A program made the position numbers and the translations under genes. A DNA stretch of 64,000 nucleotides from positions 1,302,001 through 1,366,000 of the forward strand of contig NZ_CP026681.1 in the NCBI RefSeq assembly GCF_002949735.1. The letters run 5' to 3'. Shown in pieces: positions 45,403 to 54,067 of the stretch (position 1 is the stretch's first letter; every line of letters starts with the position of its first letter). This DNA is from Nostoc sp. 'Peltigera membranacea cyanobiont' N6 (lineage in GTDB: Bacteria; Cyanobacteriota; Cyanobacteriia; Cyanobacteriales; Nostocaceae). A model generated the notes under the pieces. That model had not been told where the DNA came from and made no database searches. It worked only from the letters and a program-made list of their open reading frames with translations.

Positions 45403-45811
45403 TTAACAATCACATTATTTTATACTAGTGTGTGAGCGATCGCTAAACAAACAAATTATCCACTAACATAGTCCATCCCGGTACTGCCGGTTCAGCTTCA
45501 GCCACTTCATCACGGCTATAAACTTGGGGTTCTTCAGGATTACTAGCACGATATACTCTAATAACTTCCTCTTTGAGTACATCTACATCCCAAACTACCA
45601 GCGTACCAGCCGCAAAATAATCACGGCGTTTACTAGCCATATCTTTTTCAGCTTTATCACCGTAATCATTTTCGCTTCTTACCTCAGCAGCAAATATAGG
45701 CGCACCATTGAGGAATCGCCCACCTGTAGGTTTCCCAGAGTAAAATGCAGCATCAGGACTTACAGCAATTTTCAGGTAAATAGACCACAGTGGTTGAACC
45801 AACCGAAGGCA

Positions 45812-46336
45812 TCATCTTCGGTAATGTAATTGACAGCAAGAGCCATTGCAAGGCCATCGTGATTCCAGTGTGCGTGCCTCGCAGGAACGGAGAAATTGCT
45901 TCAGTTTCGACCAACACAGTTCTATGGGAGATAAATCTGGAGAGTAGGGGGGCAAAAACTTAACTTTTGCACCGACGGACTCAATTGCAACTCTTACACG
46001 CTCGGCGTGATGAACTTTTAGATTATCTAAGACCACAATAGCCCCTTTCCACAACTGAGGTGCTAAGACCTGAGTCACATAAGTGAGAAATACCTCAGTA
46101 TTTATGCTTCCTGGCACAGTCATTGCTGCAACGAGTCCATCAAGGTTTAAAGCACCAATCAAAGAAATGTTTCCACCCTTGCTTCCAGGGATACTACCAA
46201 CTGCTCTTTCGCCATCTAATGCTCTAGCAAACAACCGTGACATTGATAAATTCAATCCAGCTTCATCGACAAATATGAGGTTTCGGACATCAATCTTATC
46301 TAAAGTTCGGCGATAATCATGCCTTAACTCTTGCAC
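45812..46336 (-). pseudogene. IS630 transposase orfB (DDE domain), C-terminally frameshifted
   Basis: The DDE domain shows LIFVDEAGLN (first Asp), IVVLDNLKVHHAERV (second Asp) and YSPDLSPIELCWSKLKQFLR (Glu). It is reached from orfA by a -1 shift on the A10 run at 46369-46378: the shifted frame reads KKKSLYASEQDTPRVQELRHDYRR, the normal family sequence. After EARTLES the frame is lost; the alternative frame continues GLAMALAVNYITEDDAFGWFNHCGLFT to a stop at 45772 in the terminal repeat. A one-base deletion near 45865 explains this. Confidence 0.85.
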
Positions 46337-46734
46337 TCGTGGGGTATCTTGCTCACTAGCATAAAGACTTTTTTTTTTACACGTAAGCCTAATTTTTCTA
46401 CCGCACGATGCATTGTAGTGATACTCACACTAATCCCTGTGCGTTCTGCATAGCGATCGCATAATTCTCTGAGCAACAAATCATTTTTTTCCTCAACCAA
46501 AGACTGGATAATGCTCAGATCCTCGTTTTGAATTGTCGGCTTTTGGTATCCTCCACGTCGTTTCGCCTCGATTTGTCCATTTGTCCGATACTGACGCAGT
46601 AGGTTTCGTACAAACGACAAGCTGACCTTAAATCTTTGTGCCACCTGCCGTTGAGAACCTTCCTTTGCTAACCAAGCTGCAATCACGCGACGACGCAAAT
46701 CCTCGGAGTAAGATACTGGCATCGAATCAAACAA
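46324..46734 (-). CDS. IS630 transposase orfA (helix-turn-helix part)
   Basis: 136 aa: SYSEDLRRRVIAAWLAKEGSQRQVAQRFKVSLSFVRNLLRQYR is the first HTH, followed by a second region (TGISVSITTMHRAVEKLGLRVKKK). It binds the terminal repeats in this family. Translation in frame 0 ends shortly after the A10 slip site; a -1 shift there is needed to make the full OrfAB transposase. Confidence 0.9.
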   Translation of the reverse strand: MFDSMPVSYSEDLRRRVIAAWLAKEGSQRQVAQRFKVSLSFVRNLLRQYRTNGQIEAKRRGGYQKPTIQNEDLSIIQSLVEEKNDLLLRELCDRYAERTGISVSITTMHRAVEKLGLRVKKKVFMLVSKIPHECKS

Positions 46735-47066
46735 TTACTTCATGTCTAGATTACCAAAATTTGTGGTTCAATTACCTGGAAATTGCTGTAAAGAACGACG
46801 ATTAGGGAGATTGACAACAAAACCGACATTATCAGGTAAAGCATAACCACTTTTTGTCAGACGTTCATAATCCCGTAGACTTGCATAAATTTCACCACCT
46901 GCACGTCCTGGTAAAAATCCAGTTGGAGACATCAGCACCAATTTCCCATTGACAATCTCTGCTTTACAATTGTCAGGTAAATGGTACAAATCTTCAATAG
47001 TTACCTCACTTTTAATACTCATAAAAAATCTTCTAATTAGTTAGCGATAATCTGAATTTAACAATC

Positions 47067-47672
47067 TTATCTTCCCTCTGCGTTCTCTGCGCCTTGGCGG
47101 TTCGTTTCTCCAAATACAACATCTTCATAAACCAAAGAAATAGGAAAGCGAAAATCAACACTAGTTAAATTAACCTCATCCCCTTCTTCATAAGGATGTA
47201 ATTCCCAAATTCCTTTGTCATTTATACGAAAGCAATCTAAACTAATTTTTTCAGCATCAATGAGGACATATTCTTGCAAAGTCTGAATGCGACGATACCG
47301 CGTAAATTTTGTACCTCTATCGTAAGCTTCCGTACTTGGGGAAAGAACCTCGACAATTAAACAAGGATATTGGAGAAATTGAATAGCTTGTTTATCTCGT
47401 TCATCGCAACTCACTACAACATCGGGATAATGAAAAGGCCCTTTTTCAGATATACCTACTTTACCATCCGCCATATTCACACGACACCCACTTCCTCGCA
47501 GGTGACTTTTTAATGCTGAAGCTAAGTTTAAAGCAATATCATTATGGGGAAGAGTACCCCCAGTCATGGCGAAAACTTCACCATCAATATATTCGTATTT
47601 AATTTCTTGGCGTTCTTCCCATTCCAGATATTCCTGTGGAGACATATAATTTCTGTCTGGACTCGCAACCAT
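47067..47672 (-). CDS. Uma2-family putative endonuclease next to the second ATPase
   Basis: 201 aa (MVASPDRNYMSPQEYLEWEERQEIKYEYIDGEVFAMTGGTLPHN). The nuclease-like core reads FHYPDVVVSCDERD, CLIVEVLSPSTEAYDRGTKFTRYRRIQTLQEYVLID. It begins 11 bp after the stop of the ATPase gene on the same strand, so it is likely co-transcribed. The broken Uma2 gene follows 44 bp downstream. Confidence 0.92.
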   Translation of the reverse strand: MVASPDRNYMSPQEYLEWEERQEIKYEYIDGEVFAMTGGTLPHNDIALNLASALKSHLRGSGCRVNMADGKVGISEKGPFHYPDVVVSCDERDKQAIQFLQYPCLIVEVLSPSTEAYDRGTKFTRYRRIQTLQEYVLIDAEKISLDCFRINDKGIWELHPYEEGDEVNLTSVDFRFPISLVYEDVVFGETNRQGAENAEGR

Positions 47673-47683
47673 AACTTTATCCT

Positions 47684-49756
47684 TTAAAGATTACGTTCAA
47701 CCGCGATAATTTCAGTATACTCAAACTCATTCGGACTTTGTTTCACCAAAGGATATCTTTCGCCACCCAACTCAATATAATCTTGTTCGCAATCAGGCTT
47801 AGATGAATAATACGTAAGTACATATTCTCTACCAATTCTATTTGTCATTTCTGCTTCAACTTCACCCCGCCACTGAGTCTTAGTGACTAGAACTATCAAT
47901 TGATTCGCTAATTGGGGAATTGTCTTCGCAATGTGTCGCCGCGAATTCTCATCCAAACTACCAAACGGCGAATCCATGACAATTGGAAAAGTGCTACTAT
48001 CGGGAATCATCATCATTTTCCGTTTCTCACTCCATTCCCTTACTTTGTCAATGATGCTAGCAATAAAGGATAAGCTGAGAATTTGATTCTCGCCAGTGGA
48101 TGCTGCAACTGGTGCTTCCACACCTGTGGTATTTTCTACTAATGTCAGTTCATATTTATCGCTAATTTTAGGAATGTATGGAGTAACAGAAATCTCCATG
48201 AATATTTCTTGTACTCGCTTTTCTAGTTGCAGGCGAAATTGTTGCTCTTGACGATTTCTAACTTCCGTTAACCGTTCGATTGCATCTTGAGTAGCATTAA
48301 TTCGTCGCTGTGCTAAAGTTTGCTTATCTTCATTCAGCTTTTGTTTGGCGATTTGTTTATTTAAACCTTCAATTTCAGTTGTGAGTTGAGCAATTTGCTG
48401 CTGATTTGCACCCTGTTCTCGATTTAATTCATCAATTTTGCTTTCAATTTCATCTAATCGTTTTTGCAAACTGCTAATTTCTTCATTAGCATCTTTTCGT
48501 AACCGTTCTTGAATATTGTCTAAATCGCCTTCAATTTGAGATATACTTTGCCTTAACTGATTAATCCTAGTTTGTTCTCTGTCAACTTCTTCCCAAAAAC
48601 CTATTGCTTGCTTATCAATTTCATCTACTTGAGCGCTCATCCGAATTGCAGTTTCTTCTACCGCCGAAGAACCGGCTTTATTTAACCAGGTACTCACATG
48701 AGTGTGAGAATGATTACCCTCGTGTAATTCTGCGCCACAAATACAGCGTTGAGAATTGAGTAAATCATTCACAAATTCCCGCGAAATTCCTGATGTTAAT
48801 TCACCGCGCTGCTTTAAATCATTGATAATTCCTCGAAACTGCGATGTAGTTTGTGAGAGTAAAACTGTATAACCCCGCGCGGAAATAACTTTTTTCAGCG
48901 CTTCCTTCGTTTTTTTATATTCTTCTTGATTCGCCGCTTTCTGCGATTCTAAATCCTGCCATCTTTCTTGCAATTCCTTAGCAGCACTCAATTCTCGCAA
49001 ACGGTTACTTGTCTCTTTTTTAAAAGTTTGTTGATATTCTAACTCTTCTTTAATTTCAGTTTGCCGTTTGGTAATGCGTTCACGTTCGCGTTCTATTTTT
49101 TCTTGCTGTCGTAATAACTGTTTAGTTTCAGAATCACCAATCGCTTTCAAATCATTTTCTAGAGTTTTTTTAGCATCTCCCAGATGTCTGATAGAACGAT
49201 TGATTACCTCCACACCTAAGAAGATTTTTGTAGCTTCAGCAATTTCAGCTTTTTTATCAGAACGAACGATTTCTTCAATTCGTTCGCCGTCAAAGAAAAA
49301 ATATTGATGTAAAGTTGCGGGTAAAATTTGATTAATTATATCGTCTGGTTGCTGAATTGGAATATTCCATTTCCCATCATCCGCACCAACCCACATGGTT
49401 AATTGAGTTTTACCAGCGTCAAAATCACCTTCGTTTTTATAACCCCGACAGGCGCGTTTAACTCGATAGCGTTTACCTTCATGTTCCCAGCCAATCTCTA
49501 CCCAACATTCTACAGCTTGACCTTTTTGAGCCTCTGCGATCGCACGCTTATTCACTAACTGCTCTATCGATGCAAACGCTGCACTAAATTTATCATACAA
49601 TACCCATGTAAAGGCATTCAGCAAGCTAGTTTTACCAGAGCCATTATTGCCATGAATAATTGTCGTGTTTTGAGCATCTCCCCCAGCCAGGATCATCTCT
49701 GGTGTCGTACCATAAAAGGAGCGAAAGTTGCAGAGCTTGATTGAAGTCAGCTTCAT
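47684..49756 (-). CDS. Second DndD/Rad50-like AAA ATPase in the dnd island
   Basis: 690 aa. Walker A HGNNGSGKT is at residues 35-43, YFFFDGERIEEIVRSDK at about 150, coiled coils at about 180-300 and 370-500, a single CICG knuckle (about 337-340) where Rad50 has its zinc hook, signature STGENQILSLSF and Walker B PIVMDSPFGSLDE. It resembles DndD but differs in length, hook and sequence. It overlaps the stop of a 57-aa gene (ATGA) and is followed by Uma2. It may sense or process DNA in the restriction step; that is inference. Confidence 0.9.
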   Translation of the reverse strand: MKLTSIKLCNFRSFYGTTPEMILAGGDAQNTTIIHGNNGSGKTSLLNAFTWVLYDKFSAAFASIEQLVNKRAIAEAQKGQAVECWVEIGWEHEGKRYRVKRACRGYKNEGDFDAGKTQLTMWVGADDGKWNIPIQQPDDIINQILPATLHQYFFFDGERIEEIVRSDKKAEIAEATKIFLGVEVINRSIRHLGDAKKTLENDLKAIGDSETKQLLRQQEKIERERERITKRQTEIKEELEYQQTFKKETSNRLRELSAAKELQERWQDLESQKAANQEEYKKTKEALKKVISARGYTVLLSQTTSQFRGIINDLKQRGELTSGISREFVNDLLNSQRCICGAELHEGNHSHTHVSTWLNKAGSSAVEETAIRMSAQVDEIDKQAIGFWEEVDREQTRINQLRQSISQIEGDLDNIQERLRKDANEEISSLQKRLDEIESKIDELNREQGANQQQIAQLTTEIEGLNKQIAKQKLNEDKQTLAQRRINATQDAIERLTEVRNRQEQQFRLQLEKRVQEIFMEISVTPYIPKISDKYELTLVENTTGVEAPVAASTGENQILSLSFIASIIDKVREWSEKRKMMMIPDSSTFPIVMDSPFGSLDENSRRHIAKTIPQLANQLIVLVTKTQWRGEVEAEMTNRIGREYVLTYYSSKPDCEQDYIELGGERYPLVKQSPNEFEYTEIIAVERNL

Positions 49757-49926
49757 CGCACTTCTTCCTTAATAATGTCCAAAATATTATCATTTATATG
49801 GCTGTTAATCTTTTTATCTAGCCTGCCTTTTTCCAGCTTCCATACCCGCTCAATAATTTGCCGTACTTCCGGCGGTGCGCTAGTTATTGGCTCCTGCACA
49901 TCATCGATATTCGCCTCTTGTGACAT
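49753..49926 (-). CDS. 57-aa protein translationally coupled to the second ATPase
   Basis: An ATG at 49926 opens a frame reading MSQEANIDDVQEPITSAPPE, then VRQIIERVWKLEKGRLDKKI and a short helical tail, ending in the ATGA that also starts the ATPase. The acidic N-terminus and amphipathic helix suggest a small partner or adaptor protein. No family recognised. The exact ATGA overlap, lack of other frames in the region and co-orientation support it as real. Confidence 0.65.
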   Translation of the reverse strand: MSQEANIDDVQEPITSAPPEVRQIIERVWKLEKGRLDKKINSHINDNILDIIKEEVR

Positions 49927-50089
49927 ATCGGATTTTTAAATATAGTTTTTCTACATTTTAACTTTCTCTACTGCTAGAATAGCCTCCGTAAACCCACTAT
50001 TAGCGTTATCTTTAAAATCCTAATTTTTTTTGAAAAAGCACTTTATTCTTTAATTCTTTTCTGTTATTATATTAATTAATCTAGATGAT

Positions 50090-50132
50090 AATGGGATGTA
50101 AGTCAAATTTTTAAAGCGGCTTACATCCCATT
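50090..50132. terminator. 13-bp perfect hairpin between helicase and 57-aa gene
   Basis: AATGGGATGTAAG and CTTACATCCCATT pair perfectly around a 17-nt loop in an AT-rich 304-bp gap. It could end the helicase-side transcript or be a repeat; it has no adjoining U-tract, so its role is uncertain. Confidence 0.4.
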
Positions 50133-50230
50133 ATGATCAAATCCATACTTTTATTATTTCATACTTAATGCATCTTTTTTCAAAACTCGAAAAATTTTAT
50201 AAAAAAATACAACTATTTTCTGGTTCATCA

Positions 50231-51715
50231 TCAAATATCTAATAAACCATATCGTTTTTGTAAATCAAGTAACTTCATTCTTGCAACACCTGCGTTATCA
50301 GCTAAATCGGCAAACTCTACAAAGCGACGTAATTCCTTTTTCAACAAATTACGCTCAACTTCGATAGTTTCTCTATCTAAATCTGGTGGTAAAACAATCA
50401 TGTCAAATATTGTCGCGCGTTCCTTACCCGGATGAGGACGTAAAACTCGCCCTCTTCGTTGAATAAACTGGCGAGGATTTCCAGAACTTGATAAAATTAC
50501 CGCAGTTTGAATTGCCGGAATATCAACACCTTCATCTAAACAACGAATTGCGACTAAACCCTGCAACTCTCCACTTTCAAATTGTTGGCGTAATATTTCC
50601 CTTTCTTGTAAAGTTGTTTGAGCCGTATAGGTGCTTACCTTGTAACCTAAATCTACTCCCAGAATTTTAGCAACAGCTTTAAGTTGGCGTAGCGATGAAC
50701 GTTGTCCCGCATCCTGTGAACCATCACTGCAATAAAAAAGAGTGTGAGTAGTTTCGCGGCGAGTTGTCATTAATTCATGCAAAGCGGTTAATTTATTTTC
50801 CGCCGCACCAATTAATCTTGCTCTTTGCATCAACAACGGTTTTAAATCTTCATTGTCTTCAAAGTTTCCTGATTCTCCATTTCCTCGTTCTCTATATAAT
50901 AGCGATCGCCCAATTCTTTTAGTTAACTTTAAATAGGCAATACTTTCTGCTTCAGTTAACTCCACCAGCACCGGATAATACAAATAATGTACCAAAGCAC
51001 CTTGAGCGATCGCATCCCTCAAAGTAAACTCTGGCTGGAGAACTGGGCCAAAATAATCAAATAGAGATTGCGTACCAAAATCATCAAAATATCTTTCCGG
51101 TGTGGCAGATAAAGCCAGTCTCAACCCCACACTGCGCGGCAAACTTTCCTCTAACTTGGGTGCGCCTAAATTATGCGCCTCATCTCCAATAATTAAAGTT
51201 TTGGCGGGAAAATATTTGAGTTGAGACTGAAACCCATCTCCAATTAAAGTGGAGTTCGTAGTTATGACAGTCACAAACCGTTGAGAACCAGAACGCAGAT
51301 TATAAATTTGGGTAGAAAGTTGACTTTGCCAAGTGCGTAAATTCTCAAAAGCTAAAATGGGTTGCAAATTAAATTTTTCGCATTCTCGCGCCCATTGAGT
51401 AACGAGATGGCGGTAGGGACATACCACCACCAAAACTTGTAAATTAATCTGTTGGTAGAGTTCACAAGCGATCGCTAATGCAGTAATGGTTTTACCACTA
51501 CCAGTAGCCATTTTCAGCGTCCCTCTGCCATTGTTGGTAAACCAGCTAGCGATCGCTTGGCGCTGATATTCCCGCAATTGCAGAGACACAGGCATTCTTG
51601 GGCATCCTGGTAATGGTTGCGTGTAATAACTGCCCTTACTTTCCCTTGCAAACGGTAATTTCAACCGGAAAGTGGGCAGTTGCTGCACTGAATTTTTCGT
51701 CAGGTACATATTCAT
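50231..51715 (-). CDS. DNA phosphorothioation system restriction helicase (SF2)
   Basis: 494 aa. SF2 motifs: LREYQRQAIASWF, Walker A ATGSGKT (70-76), DEAH at 178-181 (IIGDEAHNLG), LALSATPERY, and motif VI QRRGRVLRPHPGK. The N-terminal YTQPLPGCPRMPVSLQLREYQ and the C-terminal RRFVEFADLADNAGVARMKLLDLQKRYGL fit the family tied to dnd loci (TIGR04095 type). No nuclease domain is visible, so cleavage would need a partner such as the HNH or Uma2 proteins. It ends the island; lexA follows on the same strand. Confidence 0.85.
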   Translation of the reverse strand: MNMYLTKNSVQQLPTFRLKLPFARESKGSYYTQPLPGCPRMPVSLQLREYQRQAIASWFTNNGRGTLKMATGSGKTITALAIACELYQQINLQVLVVVCPYRHLVTQWARECEKFNLQPILAFENLRTWQSQLSTQIYNLRSGSQRFVTVITTNSTLIGDGFQSQLKYFPAKTLIIGDEAHNLGAPKLEESLPRSVGLRLALSATPERYFDDFGTQSLFDYFGPVLQPEFTLRDAIAQGALVHYLYYPVLVELTEAESIAYLKLTKRIGRSLLYRERGNGESGNFEDNEDLKPLLMQRARLIGAAENKLTALHELMTTRRETTHTLFYCSDGSQDAGQRSSLRQLKAVAKILGVDLGYKVSTYTAQTTLQEREILRQQFESGELQGLVAIRCLDEGVDIPAIQTAVILSSSGNPRQFIQRRGRVLRPHPGKERATIFDMIVLPPDLDRETIEVERNLLKKELRRFVEFADLADNAGVARMKLLDLQKRYGLLDI

Positions 51716-51716
51716 T

Positions 51717-51812
51717 TAGTCATTAGTCATTGGTCATTGGTCATTAGTACTTATCTTTCCCAATCCCCAATCCCCAATCCCCAATCCCCAATCCCCAGTC
51801 CCCAGTTCCCAA
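51717..51812. repeat. GTCATTG/CCCAATC heptamer arrays
   Basis: Arrays of GGTCATT and CCCCAAT units lie between the restriction helicase start and the lexA stop, marking the right edge of the dnd island. Confidence 0.8.
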
Positions 51813-51813
51813 T

Positions 51814-52419
51814 TCAGTTGTAACCACGCCAAACACCAATGAGAGAACCCTGCACCTGTACTTGTTGAGCCATGACTTCAATGGGATTGTACTTAGGATT
51901 TGCTGGTTTGAGAGTAACGCGATCGCCTTGGCGATAAAAACGTTTTAAAGTTGTACCGAATCCATCAACTCTGGCGGCAACGATAGTACCATTTTTTAAA
52001 TGATTTGGTTCTGCTACTGGACGCAGAAATACCACATCGCCATCAGTAATTAAATCTTCAATCATGCTATCGCCAGCTACGCGCAAAGCGTAGGTTTGGG
52101 GAGGTAAATCGAAATTAGAAAAGTCTAGATGATCTACAGCATCAGTAAACGGTTCTATTAAACCACCAGCAGCGATCGTGCCCAAAATTGGTACACCTTG
52201 CTTAACAGGACGTAAAATCCGAATTGTTCGCGCTTGTCCTTCAGTCCATTCGATATATCCCTTAGTGCGTAAATGCTCTAAACGACTTTGAATTGGTGCT
52301 GGTGACTTCAAGTTCATCGCTTGCATCATTTGCCTAATTGAAGGCGAATGCTGGTGCGTTCTGATATATTCTGCCAACCATTCGTAAAGTTCTTGTTGAG
52401 CTTCTGTTAGACGTTCCAT
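51814..52419 (-). CDS. lexA: LexA repressor
   Basis: 201 aa from the ATG at 52419 (MERLTEAQQELYEWLAEYIR); the longer frame to 52542 covers the operator and is not used. The winged HTH is in residues 1-65. The autocleavage site A84-G85 (TIAAGGLIEP), Ser118 (GDSMIED) and Lys159 (GTTLKRF) are all present, so RecA-stimulated self-cleavage is possible; in cyanobacteria LexA also regulates carbon and redox genes. A LexA box lies 32-45 bp upstream. Confidence 0.95.
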   Translation of the reverse strand: MERLTEAQQELYEWLAEYIRTHQHSPSIRQMMQAMNLKSPAPIQSRLEHLRTKGYIEWTEGQARTIRILRPVKQGVPILGTIAAGGLIEPFTDAVDHLDFSNFDLPPQTYALRVAGDSMIEDLITDGDVVFLRPVAEPNHLKNGTIVAARVDGFGTTLKRFYRQGDRVTLKPANPKYNPIEVMAQQVQVQGSLIGVWRGYN

Positions 52420-52450
52420 AAATTTGCGGGAAGTAATTATTAATGTCTCT

Positions 52451-52464
52451 AGAACATTAGTACT
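52451..52464 (-). promoter_or_regulatory. LexA box upstream of lexA
   Basis: On the minus strand AGTACTAATGTTCT fits the cyanobacterial LexA consensus RGTACnnnDGTWCB. Its position just before the lexA start implies autoregulation. Confidence 0.8.
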
Positions 52465-52620
52465 ACAAAAAACTCCCCATAACAAGAGAAAAGTAAAAAG
52501 ATGAAAGGCAAAAGTAAGAATATTCTCTTTTCTTTTACCCATTTATTTCGGATTTTTTACTAGCAAGTAGTTAGGAGCCAATTGCACACTAGCTATTTTG
52601 ACTCCTAACTTTTGCACAAA

Positions 52621-52680
52621 CGCGATAAATCGCGTCTCTACTCCAAACTCTTGTACAGACGCGATGAATCGCGTCTCTCT
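52621..52680. repeat. GACGCGATNAATCGCGTC palindromes, two copies
   Basis: Two copies of the ACGCGAT(A/G)AATCGCGTCT palindrome also seen at 29311-29370, here between lexA and argF; may act as hairpin for the argF transcript. Confidence 0.65.
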
Positions 52681-52684
52681 TCTT

Positions 52685-53605
52685 TCATTCCGCCCCTAAA
52701 ATACTCGCAAGCAAAGCTTTCTGCGCGTGGAGGCGATTTTCTGCCTGTTCCCAAACTTTTGATTGAGAACCTTCAATAACTGCCTCAGTAATTTCTTCAC
52801 CACGATGGGCTGGTAAGCAGTGTAAAACAATTGCCTCTGGATCGGCAAGACTTAATAGTTGTTCCGAAATTTGGTAAGGCTGAAAAATTGGCATCCGGTT
52901 ATCTGCTTCTGCTTCTTGCCCCATACTTGCCCAAACATCAGTATAAAGTACAGCAGAACCCTTAGCTGCTAATTCTGGATCGTGAGTGACGAGGACTTCC
53001 GTTTTATTATTAGCGATCGCTCTTGCTTGTTCTACAATCTGAGAATCTGGCTCATATCCGCTAGGGGTAGCTATTCTGACATTCATTCCCACCAATGCAC
53101 AACCCAACATCAGAGAATTAGCCATATTATTCCCATCGCCCACGTAGGTTAAAGTTAACCCAGCAAGGGTGTTAAAGCTTTCTTGAACCGTCAATAAATC
53201 CGCCAATACCTGACAAGGATGTTCTGCATCAGTAAGCGCATTAATCACCGGAATCTTGGCATAGCGAGCAAAAGTTTCCAAATCCTGCTGGGCAAAAGTG
53301 CGAATTGCCAAAATATCCAGATATCGATCCAATACCCGCGCTGTATCCTGTAAAGGTTCCCCGCGACTAACTTGAGTGACGTTAGGGTTGAGATCGATTA
53401 CCTGTCCACCCAGTTGGTACATCGCCACAGTAAAGCTTACCCGCGTGCGAGTTGAAGCTTTGGAGAACAACAACCCCAAAACTTTATTACACTGCAACTT
53501 CAACTGTTGTGATTTCAGTTGAGTTGCCAATTCCAGGAGTTCTTGAACTTCGGTAGGACTGATGTCCGCTAGACTTAATAAATCTCGTCCGAGCAATGCT
53601 GCCAT
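52685..53605 (-). CDS. argF: Ornithine carbamoyltransferase
   Basis: 306 aa enzyme of arginine synthesis that makes citrulline from ornithine and carbamoyl phosphate. The carbamoyl-phosphate motif STRTR is in KASTRTRVSFTVA, HPCQ in DAEHPCQVLADL, and the ornithine loop HCLPAHRGEEIT near the C-terminus. Length is normal. Confidence 0.96.
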   Translation of the reverse strand: MAALLGRDLLSLADISPTEVQELLELATQLKSQQLKLQCNKVLGLLFSKASTRTRVSFTVAMYQLGGQVIDLNPNVTQVSRGEPLQDTARVLDRYLDILAIRTFAQQDLETFARYAKIPVINALTDAEHPCQVLADLLTVQESFNTLAGLTLTYVGDGNNMANSLMLGCALVGMNVRIATPSGYEPDSQIVEQARAIANNKTEVLVTHDPELAAKGSAVLYTDVWASMGQEAEADNRMPIFQPYQISEQLLSLADPEAIVLHCLPAHRGEEITEAVIEGSQSKVWEQAENRLHAQKALLASILGAE

Positions 53606-53904
53606 GCTTATAAACTGTAAAAAATAATTATATATTTCTGTTCCTTTATTCAGCCGTGCTAAGAAAATACAGTTTGAGAATTGACGAGATATTTTTGCGT
53701 CCAGCCTAAGATTTTAGTTAGCTTTTGAAGTGATTGCGATCGCTGATTTGTTTGTGTTTCATCACAATTGCAACACTAACTAATCTGTCTTTTAACCTTA
53801 TTTCTGAAGAGGGAGATATTTTTTAGGAATTACAGCTAGACAAATAAATTGATTATGGTACAATAAGAAATTGTGGTTGCTATTTGAAAGTAAACGCAAA
53901 ATTT

Positions 53905-53976
53905 GCCAGCATAGCACAGTGGTAGTGCATCCGACTTGTAATCGGAAGGTCGCGAGTTCAAATCCCGCTGCTGGCT
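53905..53976 (+). tRNA. tRNA-Thr (anticodon TGT)
   Basis: Acceptor GCCAGCA pairs with TGCTGGC, the anticodon stem CCGA/TCGG encloses CTTGTAA (anticodon TGT), and the T-arm GCGAG-TTCAAAT-CCCGC is complete. 72 nt without encoded CCA. Confidence 0.95.
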
Positions 53977-53983
53977 TGAACGC

Positions 53984-54008
53984 AAAACCCCCCAATGCGG
54001 GGGTTTTT
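53984..54008 (+). terminator. Rho-independent terminator after tRNA-Thr
   Basis: AAAACCCCC and GGGGGTTTTT form a GC stem with a short loop (CAATGC) ending in five T, 8 bp after the tRNA. Confidence 0.9.
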
Positions 54009-54067
54009 GGCTCTAGATTACACGAGTATATGTTTTAGTCTCTAACTAAATCCTATATTTTAGATAT

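Larger units (their letters stand above)
45763..46788 (-). mobile_element. IS630-family insertion sequence, 1026 bp
   Basis: Terminal inverted repeats CAGCAATTTTCAGGTAAA (left) and CAGCAATTTCCAGGTAAT (right, other strand) are flanked by TA on both sides, the IS630/Tc1-mariner target duplication. It carries two overlapping transposase frames joined by an A10 run. Insertion is in the Uma2 pseudogene. orfB has a C-terminal frameshift, so the copy is possibly inactive. Confidence 0.92.
45443..47022 (-). pseudogene. Uma2-family gene interrupted by IS630
   Basis: The N-terminal part (46791-47022) ends GFVVNLPNRRSL and the C-terminal part (45443-45762) continues SPDAAFYSGKPTGGRFLNGAPIFAAEVRSENDYG. 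Removing 45763-46788 plus one TA restores a single frame of 183 aa with the junction NRRSLSPDAAFY, exactly the Uma2 consensus order. The broken gene lies between another Uma2 gene and the protein 4 gene on the same strand, so the insertion may also affect transcription of the downstream operon. Confidence 0.92.

Noticed and set aside
52420..52542. 41-residue N-terminal extension of LexA
   Set aside because: It would translate through the LexA operator; the family start is MERLTEAQ at 52419.
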